DNA from: a virus
Reading direction: 5' to 3' (one strand)
Length of the DNA: 28,916 nt
Virus record (IMG/VR): IMGVR_UViG_3300030060_001196
Span: 2,388 to 31,303 of that record
The notes beneath the pieces were generated by a model, which saw only the letters and a list, made by a program, of their open reading frames with translations, had not been told where the DNA came from and did no database searches. This document shows, one piece after another, positions 23,476-28,861 of this stretch (position 1 is the first letter of the stretch; every line of letters starts with the position of its first letter). Both the position numbers and the translations under genes were made by a program.

Positions 23476-24945
23476 CTAATAATATATTCTCTGTTTGGGG
23501 ATTGGCTCTTCATCCTCTTCGTCAGTTGCCAATCGCACAAAGTTACCTTGACGAAATCTTAGTATAGCCTGTGTTGTCGAATCTACAAAATCATCATTTT
23601 CGCCATACGGAAAGGCTGCACATTCTTCCATGACTTCATCTGCATAAATAGCTTCTGGAGCCCATACCATACCAGCTTCAAACACAGGTGACACTGAGTG
23701 CACCCTAGTAACTTTATCCTTGCCCTTGGTAGGTCGATAGTTCACCACCGGGATTCCCATCATCCGCAACTCATGGGTCAAAGGCGTACCACTTGCTTGG
23801 GATTCTACCAAGACAGTATCCGGTTGCCAATACATGTATTCATCGTAAGCTGTGGTTTTCAACTCTGGAAAGTCCCAACGCCCACGTTTGGCATCAAGCA
23901 AGATAATCGACTCAGGTGCACCATCACTCGGACGAAACACGCCCCAGGTGGTAATGGCACTATAGTCAGCAGTCTGCTTAGAACTAAAAGCGGTATCGTA
24001 AGACTGGAGTATGTATGAACAAGGGGGTGGATCATCGTGCTCCCATATCTGCCACCACTCACGTTTAATCAAAGCTCCCTCTTCAGAGGTGGGGTTTTGC
24101 ATGTACTGGGCGTTCCACTTGGCCACCGGCAAAGAAGCTTTCACTGACTCAAGTTCTTCGAGCTTCCAAAAACCAGGCCACAAGGGTTTACCGCTTTCCA
24201 AAATGGCAGGGAGTTCCAAGACTTCCCACTTATCTGCATGGTCTTCGCCCATACGTCTTAACAGCTTCTCAGTTAAATCAAGCGTGCTCCACCTAGTCAT
24301 GACTATCACAATAGCTCCACCCGGTTGCAAACGCTGACGCGGACCAGAGGTATACCACTCATAAGCCGACTCAAGCGCAGTGGGCGAAAGGGCATCCTGT
24401 TCAGAGTGGGGGTCGTCAATAATCAGCAGATCCGCACCTCGCCCAGTAATCGCACCGCCAACCCCAGCAGCAAAGTATTCGCCACCGTGACTCGTCTCCC
24501 AGCGACCCGCCGACTTGGAATCAGCCGATAGGTTTACGTTTTCAAAGATCTGCTTGTATTCTGTGGTGTCCATCAAGTTACGCACCTTGCGGCCAAACCT
24601 TGCTGAGAGTTCGGCGGTGTGGGTGGTCTGCATGATTTTCATGTCAGGCTTTAGGCCCATGATCCAGCTAGGGAAGTAAACTGAAGCAAACTCAGATTTG
24701 GTATGACGTGGGGGCATGTTAACGATGAGGCGTTTACATTTGCCTTGGGCGACAGCTTCAAGTTTTTTGGCGAAGAGCTTATGGTGCTCGCCTTCGATGA
24801 AGCCATCCCATACATTTTTGATGTAGTGGATGAAGTCTTTCTTAGCTTTGCCGCTGGTATCTAATTTTTTTATGCGATCTTGTATAGCGACTATCTCTTT
24901 GAGAGCGTCATCTGAAACATGACCTAAGAATGCTTCTTTATCCAT
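23476..24945 (-). CDS. terL: Large terminase subunit (ATPase/nuclease)
   Basis: This is the DNA-packaging motor. With ATG 24945 as start it is 489 aa; a TTG 33 bases upstream is possible but lies inside the repeat region. ATPase signatures: Walker A-like MPPRHTKS (77-84), Walker B LLIIDDP (173-179) with catalytic acids, and motif III VMTRWS (about 215-220). Nuclease half: acidic residues in SYDTAF (D317), VESQ (E381) and a late DDFVDST pair. Walker A has Thr where G-K-S is common, which is tolerated in PPRHxKS terminases. It is the first gene of the leftward block. Confidence 0.95.
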   Translation of the reverse strand: MDKEAFLGHVSDDALKEIVAIQDRIKKLDTSGKAKKDFIHYIKNVWDGFIEGEHHKLFAKKLEAVAQGKCKRLIVNMPPRHTKSEFASVYFPSWIMGLKPDMKIMQTTHTAELSARFGRKVRNLMDTTEYKQIFENVNLSADSKSAGRWETSHGGEYFAAGVGGAITGRGADLLIIDDPHSEQDALSPTALESAYEWYTSGPRQRLQPGGAIVIVMTRWSTLDLTEKLLRRMGEDHADKWEVLELPAILESGKPLWPGFWKLEELESVKASLPVAKWNAQYMQNPTSEEGALIKREWWQIWEHDDPPPCSYILQSYDTAFSSKQTADYSAITTWGVFRPSDGAPESIILLDAKRGRWDFPELKTTAYDEYMYWQPDTVLVESQASGTPLTHELRMMGIPVVNYRPTKGKDKVTRVHSVSPVFEAGMVWAPEAIYADEVMEECAAFPYGENDDFVDSTTQAILRFRQGNFVRLATDEEDEEPIPKQRIYY

Positions 24946-24962
24946 AATTGCAATATAGTATC

Positions 24963-25116
24963 TCAATAGGGGTCCCAAAACTAATTTTTTGCTGATTGTT
25001 TGTGTTTATTGTTATTTTACTAGCACTACACACAACACATACCCCCTTAATCGTGGGGGTGGGGGTCAGCAAAAAAAAGCTGCAAAAAAATGGGACGCGA
25101 TTCAATAGAGACCCAA
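24963..25116. repeat. Divergent-junction repeat region: direct repeats around nested inverted repeats
   Basis: Near-identical direct repeats flank the element: TCAATAGGGGTCCCAA (24963-24978) and TCAATAGAGACCCAA (25102-25116). Inside are a 6-bp inverted pair GTCCCA/TGGGAC (24972-24977, 25091-25096), a perfect 11-bp inverted pair TTTTTTGCTGA/TCAGCAAAAAA (24985-24995, 25066-25076) and a 6-bp hairpin ACCCCC/GGGGGT (25041-25046, 25055-25060). It separates the leftward terL block from the rightward genes. An origin, a packaging (cos/pac) site or a bidirectional control region are all possible. Confidence 0.6.
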
Positions 25117-25154
25117 GCTTATAATTATGTATGTAAATTAATGTATAAAAAGTG

Positions 25155-25183
25155 TTGCAAAGTGTTTAATAAATCTATATACT
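25155..25183 (+). promoter_or_regulatory. Sigma70-type promoter for first rightward cassette
   Basis: TTGCAA (25155-25160), a 17-base spacer and TATACT (25178-25183) form a good consensus promoter directed at the rightward genes. Other AT-rich boxes lie just upstream (TATAAT at 25120-25125 and TGTATAAAA near 25142), so more than one start is possible. Confidence 0.7.
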
Positions 25184-25197
25184 GAACGTAGTTCAGT
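25181..25197. promoter_or_regulatory. Palindromic operator candidate over the -10 box
   Basis: ACTGAACGTAGTTCAGT is a perfect inverted repeat (7-base arms, 3-base centre). It overlaps the last three bases of the -10 hexamer and would span the transcription start, the classic position for a dimeric repressor. No repressor gene is in the window. As RNA it could also form a 5'-end hairpin. Confidence 0.6.
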
Positions 25198-25250
25198 TGG
25201 TAATTAAATATCCAAACATTATGACAACTGACAATTTGGAGAAAGAACTA

Positions 25251-25601
25251 ATGAAACAATTAGATCAACTTAAAAGCTTACAGTCTGCTTTAAAGACTTT
25301 AGAAACTCAAGAAGTAAGAGATTACTTAGAGTGTAAAAGAATGATTGATGCATTACGATCTGAAGTAAGAAAAGATGTATGCAGTCAGTTAATCCTAAAA
25401 CCAAATGGCTTTGGAATTCCTAGAACTTTCAAGTCATGGTCTGAGGTTAACTTGATTGATGCTCATATTACTAAAGACAGAAAGCAAGTTAGAGGTATTC
25501 TAAAAGGTGATAAAGAGTTAGCAGATATCTTGATATCTCATAGAACTCCACCTGTTTCTAGACCAAGTGCTCAATTCAAAATCAATGGATGGGTAGCATA
25601 A
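25251..25601 (+). CDS. Hypothetical helical protein, first gene of rightward block
   Basis: The protein is 116 aa from ATG 25251, which has GGAG 9 bases upstream; an in-frame ATG at 25221 without a ribosome site would add 10 residues, and a TTG further up overlaps the operator palindrome. The first half is helical, probably coiled coil (QLDQLKSLQSALKTLETQEV, LECKRMIDALRSEVRKDVCS); the second half has GIPRTFKSWSEVNLIDAHIT and RPSAQFKINGWVA. No family is recognised. Its TAA shares a base with the next ATG. Confidence 0.65.
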   Translation: MKQLDQLKSLQSALKTLETQEVRDYLECKRMIDALRSEVRKDVCSQLILKPNGFGIPRTFKSWSEVNLIDAHITKDRKQVRGILKGDKELADILISHRTPPVSRPSAQFKINGWVA

Positions 25602-26134
25602 TGCCAAATCATACATCTAACTTTGTTGAAGTTGAAACTAATACAGGTTGCTCGAAAGAGCAACTTGCATTACATAGCCTTAGAACCATGCTCTCTATTC
25701 ATAAAGGTGAGTTTGATTTTAATGCAATGATACCCATGCCATCTGACCTAAAGAAAGCTTTAGAGATTGATGACCCATTTGCCTTTGGCGATGGCGACCC
25801 TTGGATGCTTAAAGATGGTCATCTTGTGCCATCTGATGCATTCACTCGCAAGCGATGGATTAGAGAGCATGGAGCTGATAATTGGTATCGATGGAGCATA
25901 GACAATTGGGATACCAAATGGAATGCTTACGATGTTGATATTGACATAGATGATATGAATCAACTCCATGTTAATTTCTTAACAGCTTGGTCATGCCCCA
26001 CTAAAATCTATCTCAAGCTAAAAGAGTATTGCGATGAGCATAATCTATCTTTAGATTGGGGAGTGCAATTTGAAGGCGAAGATGAATACTTCGATCTGAA
26101 AGAGCAAGATCTTGAAGATGGGAGGTGGCAGTAA
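25601..26134 (+). CDS. Api92/YubB-like (ferredoxin-like domain) protein
   Basis: The 177-aa protein starts at ATG 25601, overlapping the upstream stop as TAATG (an ATG 12 bases earlier is less likely). It has the recognisable pattern of Api92/DUF1281-type proteins: MPNHTSNFVEVET, FDFNAMIPMPSDLKKAL, WSIDNWDTKWNAYDVDID, LHVNFLTAWSCPTKIYLKL, WGVQFEGEDEYFDL. This family is spread on plasmids and phages; its role is unknown. It is very acidic, and DNA mimicry or a host-interaction role could be tested. Strong coupling to the 40-aa gene follows. Confidence 0.7.
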   Translation: MPNHTSNFVEVETNTGCSKEQLALHSLRTMLSIHKGEFDFNAMIPMPSDLKKALEIDDPFAFGDGDPWMLKDGHLVPSDAFTRKRWIREHGADNWYRWSIDNWDTKWNAYDVDIDIDDMNQLHVNFLTAWSCPTKIYLKLKEYCDEHNLSLDWGVQFEGEDEYFDLKEQDLEDGRWQ

Positions 26135-26256
26135 TGAATAGCTTTAATCAATTTGTTAAAGAGCTCAAGTCTATGGAGGGACTTGAGCGATTTAATTGGT
26201 ATGTCCTGAAACCAATTGCACTCATTATATGCATCCTAGTGGTTGCATTTATGTAG
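26134..26256 (+). CDS. 40-aa single-helix membrane peptide
   Basis: ATG 26134 shares a base with the upstream TAA (TAATG), with a strong GGAGG site just before it. The peptide begins with a charged amphipathic part (MNSFNQFVKELKSMEGLERF) and ends in a membrane helix (about 23-39, YVLKPIALIICILVVAFM). It is the last gene before a strong terminator. Function unknown; small membrane peptides of this kind can alter host membrane or defence proteins. Confidence 0.65.
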   Translation: MNSFNQFVKELKSMEGLERFNWYVLKPIALIICILVVAFM

Positions 26257-26275
26257 AATAGGCCAACACCAACTA

Positions 26276-26301
26276 GGGGAGCAACTGCTCCCCTTTTTTT
26301 T
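26276..26301 (+). terminator. Strong intrinsic terminator, cassette 1
   Basis: GGGGAGC (26276-26282), AACT loop, GCTCCCC (26287-26293) and eight T residues. The stem is 7 bp and perfect. The T-run continues into GGACTGG, the same 7 bases found after the cassette-2 terminator. Confidence 0.92.
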
Positions 26302-26303
26302 GG

Positions 26304-26354
26304 ACTGGCGGCCCAGTTCATTTGCAGATCCCAGGCCTGGTTCCCGGATCCGGG
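26304..26354. repeat. Three consecutive GC-rich palindromes after terminator 1
   Basis: ACTGG/CCAGT around CGGC (26304-26317), CCAGGCCTGG (26331-26340) and CCCGGATCCGGG (26343-26354) are perfect palindromes in a row. They are much more GC-rich than the surrounding genes. With the direct repeats to the right they fill most of the non-coding stretch 26302-26497. Confidence 0.7.
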
Positions 26355-26377
26355 ACTAACGCTCCAGGCCTAAAGCT

Positions 26378-26447
26378 AACGCCAAAGATCGCAAGCTGCT
26401 AGTCAACGCTGAAGATCGCAAAAAGAATTGAACGCACAAGATCGCAA
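26378..26447 (+). repeat. Three iteron-like direct repeats (AACGCNNAAGATCGCAA)
   Basis: Copies at 26378-26394, 26405-26421 and 26431-26447 share AACGC, two variable bases, then AAGATCGCAA, spaced 27 and 26 bases start to start. A fourth partial AACGC stands at 26358. The regular spacing (about 2.5 helical turns) suggests a protein-binding array or an origin element; no replication protein is present in the window to support the latter. No gene is seen in 26302-26558. Confidence 0.65.
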
Positions 26448-26497
26448 AAGCTAAACCAATTCGCAAATGACATGAGAAGTTTTTGCAAAATATTAAT

Positions 26498-26526
26498 TTG
26501 TTTATATATGTTAATCGATGTATAAT
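26498..26526 (+). promoter_or_regulatory. Promoter of cassette 2 (GATGTATAAT type)
   Basis: TTGTTT (26498-26503), a 17-base spacer ending in CGATG, and TATAAT (26521-26526). The box CGATGTATAATTAAT closely matches the cassette-3 and cassette-4 promoters. The mRNA leader ends with AAAACGGAGAAAAATT before the ATG. Confidence 0.8.
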
Positions 26527-26558
26527 TAATTATTGTTAACCTAAAACGGAGAAAAATT

Positions 26559-26990
26559 ATGGGAACAAGAAGTAATGTTGCATATGCAACTGAGGACGAT
26601 AAAATCATTGCAAGTTATTGCCATTATGATGGTTATATCGAATATAACGGAGTAATGCTTTTGAAGTATTACAATGGAGAAAAACAAGCTAGAGACTTAG
26701 TAGACAATGGCTATATGTCTTCTCTTCAGCCTACCATTGAGTTAATCAATGATGGCAGAGTGCACAAAGACAAACCTATTGAGTATTCTAATGAGCGTTT
26801 ATTCATGCGTGAACTAGACGCTTTATGGATTGAGTTTGTTTATCTTTTTAAAGATGGAAAATGGCATGTTGCTCAGTCTGATAATATCAGCACGCCTCAA
26901 GCCTACGAGGGAATGAGTCAATGGTTTCATACAAATTTCAAACCACTTGATGAAGTTGTTACTCTTGAGATGATGGAAGAGGTGGCGTAA
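26559..26990 (+). CDS. Conserved phage hypothetical (MGTRSN family)
   Basis: A 143-aa protein with the opening MGTRSNVAYATEDDKIIASY and CHYDGYIEYNGVMLLKYYNG, a pattern I recognise in many phage and bacterial hypotheticals that begin MGTRSN with a CHxDGY motif. The rest includes LMRELDALW-like and WIEFVYLFKDGKWHVAQSDN segments. Ribosome site ACGGAG lies 7 bases upstream. Its stop shares a base with the next ATG (TAATG). Function unknown. Confidence 0.75.
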   Translation: MGTRSNVAYATEDDKIIASYCHYDGYIEYNGVMLLKYYNGEKQARDLVDNGYMSSLQPTIELINDGRVHKDKPIEYSNERLFMRELDALWIEFVYLFKDGKWHVAQSDNISTPQAYEGMSQWFHTNFKPLDEVVTLEMMEEVA

Positions 26991-27364
26991 TGCATAAGCT
27001 AAAATTCAAATCTAATAAAACTTTAAGGTCTCTTGCGAAAGAGACCTTGAACGCTGATACTTTTAAGATTGCTTACAGTAAAGAAACCACAGATCAAAAA
27101 GGGTTCTACCTTGTTAAAGACGAGGGCATTTACTTGATGCAATCTTATCTCAAGAAACCATCATCATCGAATAAGGTTGTCTATGCTAGTGGATACAATC
27201 CCAAGTATGACAAGCATGATGATCTATGGGACAGAACGCACGAAGTTAGTGGCGATGACTTTGTAGAAGATATCCCTTTAGATATATCTGCATTAATTCG
27301 TTTACGAGATGGTGGCAACTTAACCATCAATCTAAGTGAAACTCAACTAGAGGTGATCGCATGA
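26990..27364 (+). CDS. DUF3085-like hypothetical protein
   Basis: A 124-aa protein: basic N-terminal part (MHKLKFKSNKTLRSLAKETL), then GFYLVKDEGIYLMQSYL, VVYASGYNPKYDKHDDLWDR and VSGDDFVEDIPL. The order YLVKDEGIYLM ... VVYAxGxNP ... WDR ... GDDFxE resembles DUF3085 proteins found on plasmids and phages. Its ATG overlaps the previous stop (TAATG) and its TGA overlaps the next ATG (ATGA), so three genes are coupled. Function unknown. Confidence 0.65.
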   Translation: MHKLKFKSNKTLRSLAKETLNADTFKIAYSKETTDQKGFYLVKDEGIYLMQSYLKKPSSSNKVVYASGYNPKYDKHDDLWDRTHEVSGDDFVEDIPLDISALIRLRDGGNLTINLSETQLEVIA

Positions 27365-27516
27365 AACAAGGATTTACTTTAGGCATACTCACTGCATTAG
27401 CAGTGAGTGTTCCCTTTCAACTAAGTTATTATGTGGCCGTCATTCCTGGCGGCCTAGTCTTCCTGGCTGGCGCAGTCTTCGGTGTCTGCATATTCAAGCT
27501 CGCACAAGCTTATTAA
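27361..27516 (+). CDS. 51-aa two-helix membrane protein
   Basis: A frame from ATG 27361, overlapping the upstream stop as ATGA, to TAA 27514-27516. It contains two hydrophobic segments (about 5-22, FTLGILTALAVSVPFQL, and 26-46, AVIPGGLVFLAGAVFGVCIF) separated by a short turn. It resembles small holin-like or regulatory inner-membrane proteins in topology only. It closes cassette 2. Base composition is more GC-rich than its neighbours. Confidence 0.65.
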   Translation: MKQGFTLGILTALAVSVPFQLSYYVAVIPGGLVFLAGAVFGVCIFKLAQAY

Positions 27517-27529
27517 TCCTCCGGGATCT

Positions 27530-27547
27530 CCGGGCCGCAAGGCCCGG
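27530..27547 (+). repeat. GC-rich hairpin with GCAA loop
   Basis: CCGGGCC (27530-27536), loop GCAA, GGCCCGG (27541-27547): a perfect 7-bp stem with a stable GNRA tetraloop. No T-run follows, so it is not a standard terminator; it may protect the mRNA 3' end. The stretch 27517-27625 otherwise holds no gene I can support. Confidence 0.75.
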
Positions 27548-27625
27548 TGTCTTTACATCCCAGGCCGCACATGTTATGGTTCGCAAATTCATAATTGTTT
27601 TTCTCCAAAAAACAAATACATCAAG

Positions 27626-27651
27626 GGAGGCCGCAAGGCCTCCTTTTTTTT
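27626..27651 (+). terminator. Strong intrinsic terminator, cassette 2
   Basis: GGAGGCC (27626-27632), GCAA loop, GGCCTCC (27637-27643), then eight T. The stem is 7 bp and perfect with a GNRA loop. The following GGACTGG repeats the sequence after terminator 1. Confidence 0.92.
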
Positions 27652-27666
27652 GGACTGGGTTTTTAT

Positions 27667-27695
27667 TTGTAGTCATGTGTTATTTGATGTATAAT
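27667..27695 (+). promoter_or_regulatory. Promoter of cassette 3 (GATGTATAAT type)
   Basis: TTGTAG (27667-27672), 17-base spacer, TATAAT (27690-27695). About 40 bases (GGGTTTTTATTTG to TATAATTAATA) are nearly the same as the cassette-4 promoter at 28105-28150. The leader ends in ATACGGAGG before the ATG. Confidence 0.85.
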
Positions 27696-27725
27696 TAATA
27701 ATCATAATAAAATACGGAGGAAATT

Positions 27726-28070
27726 ATGAATGTTCAAGAAAATTTAGATCCAAAGATCTTACCTGATTTGGTTAGCCAGGCTGTGCCAAAAGAAAAAGCG
27801 GCTGATATGTTGTATCAAGCTTTGCGTAAACAAGCAAAGCTCATGGGATTTGATCCAGATACAGAGGTATCAATGACAAAAAAATCTGGTGATTATCCAC
27901 AAGAAATAGGTAAAGAGGATATCTGGGTAACTTTCGAGGCCGGTCCCTGGGAATGGGGCGTTGCTTATTCTTTAAGCTCGCACCCAAAAAGTTATGACAT
28001 GTTTAGCAATCCTAATGACTGGTATTTAGAATGCTATTATGGCTTTGATGTGATATTTACTGATTGCTAA
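27726..28070 (+). CDS. Conserved phage hypothetical protein (WVTFEAGP motif)
   Basis: A 114-aa acidic protein: helical first half (KILPDLVSQAVPKEKAADML, YQALRKQAKLMGFDPDTEV) and a beta/aromatic second half (DIWVTFEAGPWEWGVAYSLS, WYLECYYGFDVIFTDC). The GPWEWGVAYS and LECYYGFDVIF strings resemble small phage hypotheticals I have seen, without known function. It has its own promoter, an excellent ribosome site (CGGAGG) and its own terminator, so it is a single-gene cassette. Confidence 0.75.
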   Translation: MNVQENLDPKILPDLVSQAVPKEKAADMLYQALRKQAKLMGFDPDTEVSMTKKSGDYPQEIGKEDIWVTFEAGPWEWGVAYSLSSHPKSYDMFSNPNDWYLECYYGFDVIFTDC

Positions 28071-28091
28071 GTAAGCTAAACAACAATCAAG

Positions 28092-28113
28092 CCCGGCTTA
28101 TGCCGGGTTTTTT
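28092..28113 (+). terminator. Intrinsic terminator, cassette 3
   Basis: CCCGGC (28092-28097), TTAT loop, GCCGGG (28102-28107) and six T. The T-run ends two bases before the -35 box of the next promoter. Confidence 0.92.
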
Positions 28114-28115
28114 AT

Positions 28116-28145
28116 TTGCATTTAAGTGTTGAATTGATGTATAAT
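28116..28145 (+). promoter_or_regulatory. Promoter of the non-coding cassette 4
   Basis: TTGCAT (28116-28121), 18-base spacer, TATAAT (28140-28145) in the context TTGATGTATAATAAATA. It matches the cassette-3 promoter almost base for base. Transcription would start near 28152, at the first arm of the long-range stem described for the RNA. Confidence 0.8.
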
Positions 28146-28151
28146 AAATAC

Positions 28152-28332
28152 AAGCTTTGATGATGGCAGCGCTCTTGTAAAAGCCCGGAGCTATACGCGG
28201 GTTAGAGCTGAAGTGGATAAGTGGAAACCAGCCACCACGCCAAAGCTTACCAGTAAGATCCTGAATGGCGGATCTTAATTCACGAGGCCGGATCTGTGAA
28301 ACGACTAAGCCCGGTTAACGCCGGGTTTTTTT
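28152..28332 (+). ncRNA. Candidate structured non-coding RNA, about 180 nt
   Basis: Promoter and terminator enclose no convincing ORF, but the sequence shows many exact pairings. P1: AAGCTTTG (28152-28159) with CAAAGCTT (28241-28248). Inside it, P2: CAG/CTG plus CTCT/AGAG (28167-28175 with 28204-28210, CG bulge), capped by P3 AGCCCG/CGGGTT (28182-28187, 28198-28203); and P4 GTGG...TGG-AAA-CCA...CCAC (28213-28238). After P1 come P5 TAAGATCC/GGATCTTA (28254-28261, 28270-28277, loop TGAATGGC), P6 TTCAC/GTGAA (28279-28283, 28296-28300) and the terminator hairpin. This resembles a three-way junction with two 3' hairpins. I do not recognise it as tRNA, tmRNA, 6S, RNase P, pRNA or hammerhead. Function unknown. 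Confidence 0.7.
28310..28332 (+). terminator. Intrinsic terminator, cassette 4
   Basis: CCCGG (28310-28314), loop TTAACG, CCGGG (28321-28325) and seven T. Its sequence is a close relative of the cassette-3 terminator (AAGCCCGG...GCCGGGTTTTTT). Confidence 0.88.
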
Positions 28333-28364
28333 ATGCCTGGAATCCGGGAAAGCTTACGAATAGA

Positions 28365-28436
28365 CACGCAAGGCCGCACGCAATAGGCCGCAAAACCTGG
28401 TGTGGGGGTGCGAAAGGACGCAAAAGGACGCAAAAG
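28365..28436 (+). repeat. CGCAA-rich non-coding stretch with tandem repeat
   Basis: CGCAA occurs at least five times in about 70 bases, in contexts such as ACACGCAAGG, GCACGCAATA and GGCCGCAAAA. It ends in a 10-base tandem AAAGGACGCA (28413-28422 and 28423-28432). No gene is seen in 28333-28588: one 17-codon frame and one 42-codon frame exist but lack ribosome sites, and the latter runs through the promoter. Confidence 0.6.
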
Positions 28437-28536
28437 TATAGGCAATGAGGGTGGGAGGCTTTGTATTGCGAATAAAGTATCTCATCACCGACATTTTTTT
28501 TATCTGTTGTTATCCTGTGGGATATGTAATTCTGTG

Positions 28537-28564
28537 TTGTTTTTATAGTAAAAGTCTGTATAAT
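28537..28564 (+). promoter_or_regulatory. Promoter of cassette 5
   Basis: TTGTTT (28537-28542), 16-base spacer, TATAAT (28559-28564) preceded by CTG. The leader ends AAACGGAGAAAAAT before the ATG, almost identical to the leader of the 26559 gene. Confidence 0.75.
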
Positions 28565-28588
28565 TTATAGGTATAAACGGAGAAAAAT

Positions 28589-28861
28589 ATGAAACCTACA
28601 AAAAAAGAATTACAAGGAATACTTGAAGCTCATGAAAAATATTATGGTGGGCCAGAGATTACCTTAGAACATTTAAATAACGTTGCCATTATCAGAAATT
28701 ATGTTCCAGATAATCCTGGTTGGTGTGGCGATATAGCTTTAGTTGTTCATGGAGACGCTTGTTATAAAGATATATTTTATTACGATTACAAAAGTGATAA
28801 ATGGTCTTTAGCTGAGTCAATGAATGAGGGCGATTACGAAGTTAACAAAGAGGTATATTAA
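28589..28861 (+). CDS. Hypothetical acidic protein
   Basis: A 90-aa protein with a helical start (TKKELQGILEAHEKYYGG) and a beta-type remainder (NNVAIIRNYVPDNPGWCGDI, ALVVHGDACYKDIFYYDYKS, DKWSLAESMNEGDYE). No family is recognised. It has the conserved ACGGAG ribosome site and its own promoter; the next gene begins immediately after its stop, so cassette 5 holds at least two genes. Confidence 0.7.
   Translation: MKPTKKELQGILEAHEKYYGGPEITLEHLNNVAIIRNYVPDNPGWCGDIALVVHGDACYKDIFYYDYKSDKWSLAESMNEGDYEVNKEVY

Noticed and set aside
25184-25203. GTAGTTCAGTTGGTAA resembles a tRNA D-arm
   Set aside because: No acceptor stem, anticodon arm or T-arm follows, and the same bases are better explained by the promoter-overlapping palindrome. 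It could be an att fragment, but no integrase is present.
26378-26447. CRISPR array
   Set aside because: Only three 17-base degenerate units with 9-10 base gaps; too short and no cas genes.
27482-27694. 70-aa plus-strand frame
   Set aside because: It runs through a hairpin, an intrinsic terminator and the next promoter; composition is not protein-like and there is no ribosome site.
28152-28305. Hammerhead-like elements (GATGA near 28160, GAAAC near 28224 and 28298)
   Set aside because: The core CUGANGA is UUGAUGA here and the required stems do not fall between the motifs; treated as chance within another fold.
28445-28573. 42-codon hydrophobic frame starting ATGAGGGTG
   Set aside because: No ribosome site and it ends beyond the -10 box of cassette 5. 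The hydrophobicity comes from T-rich DNA.
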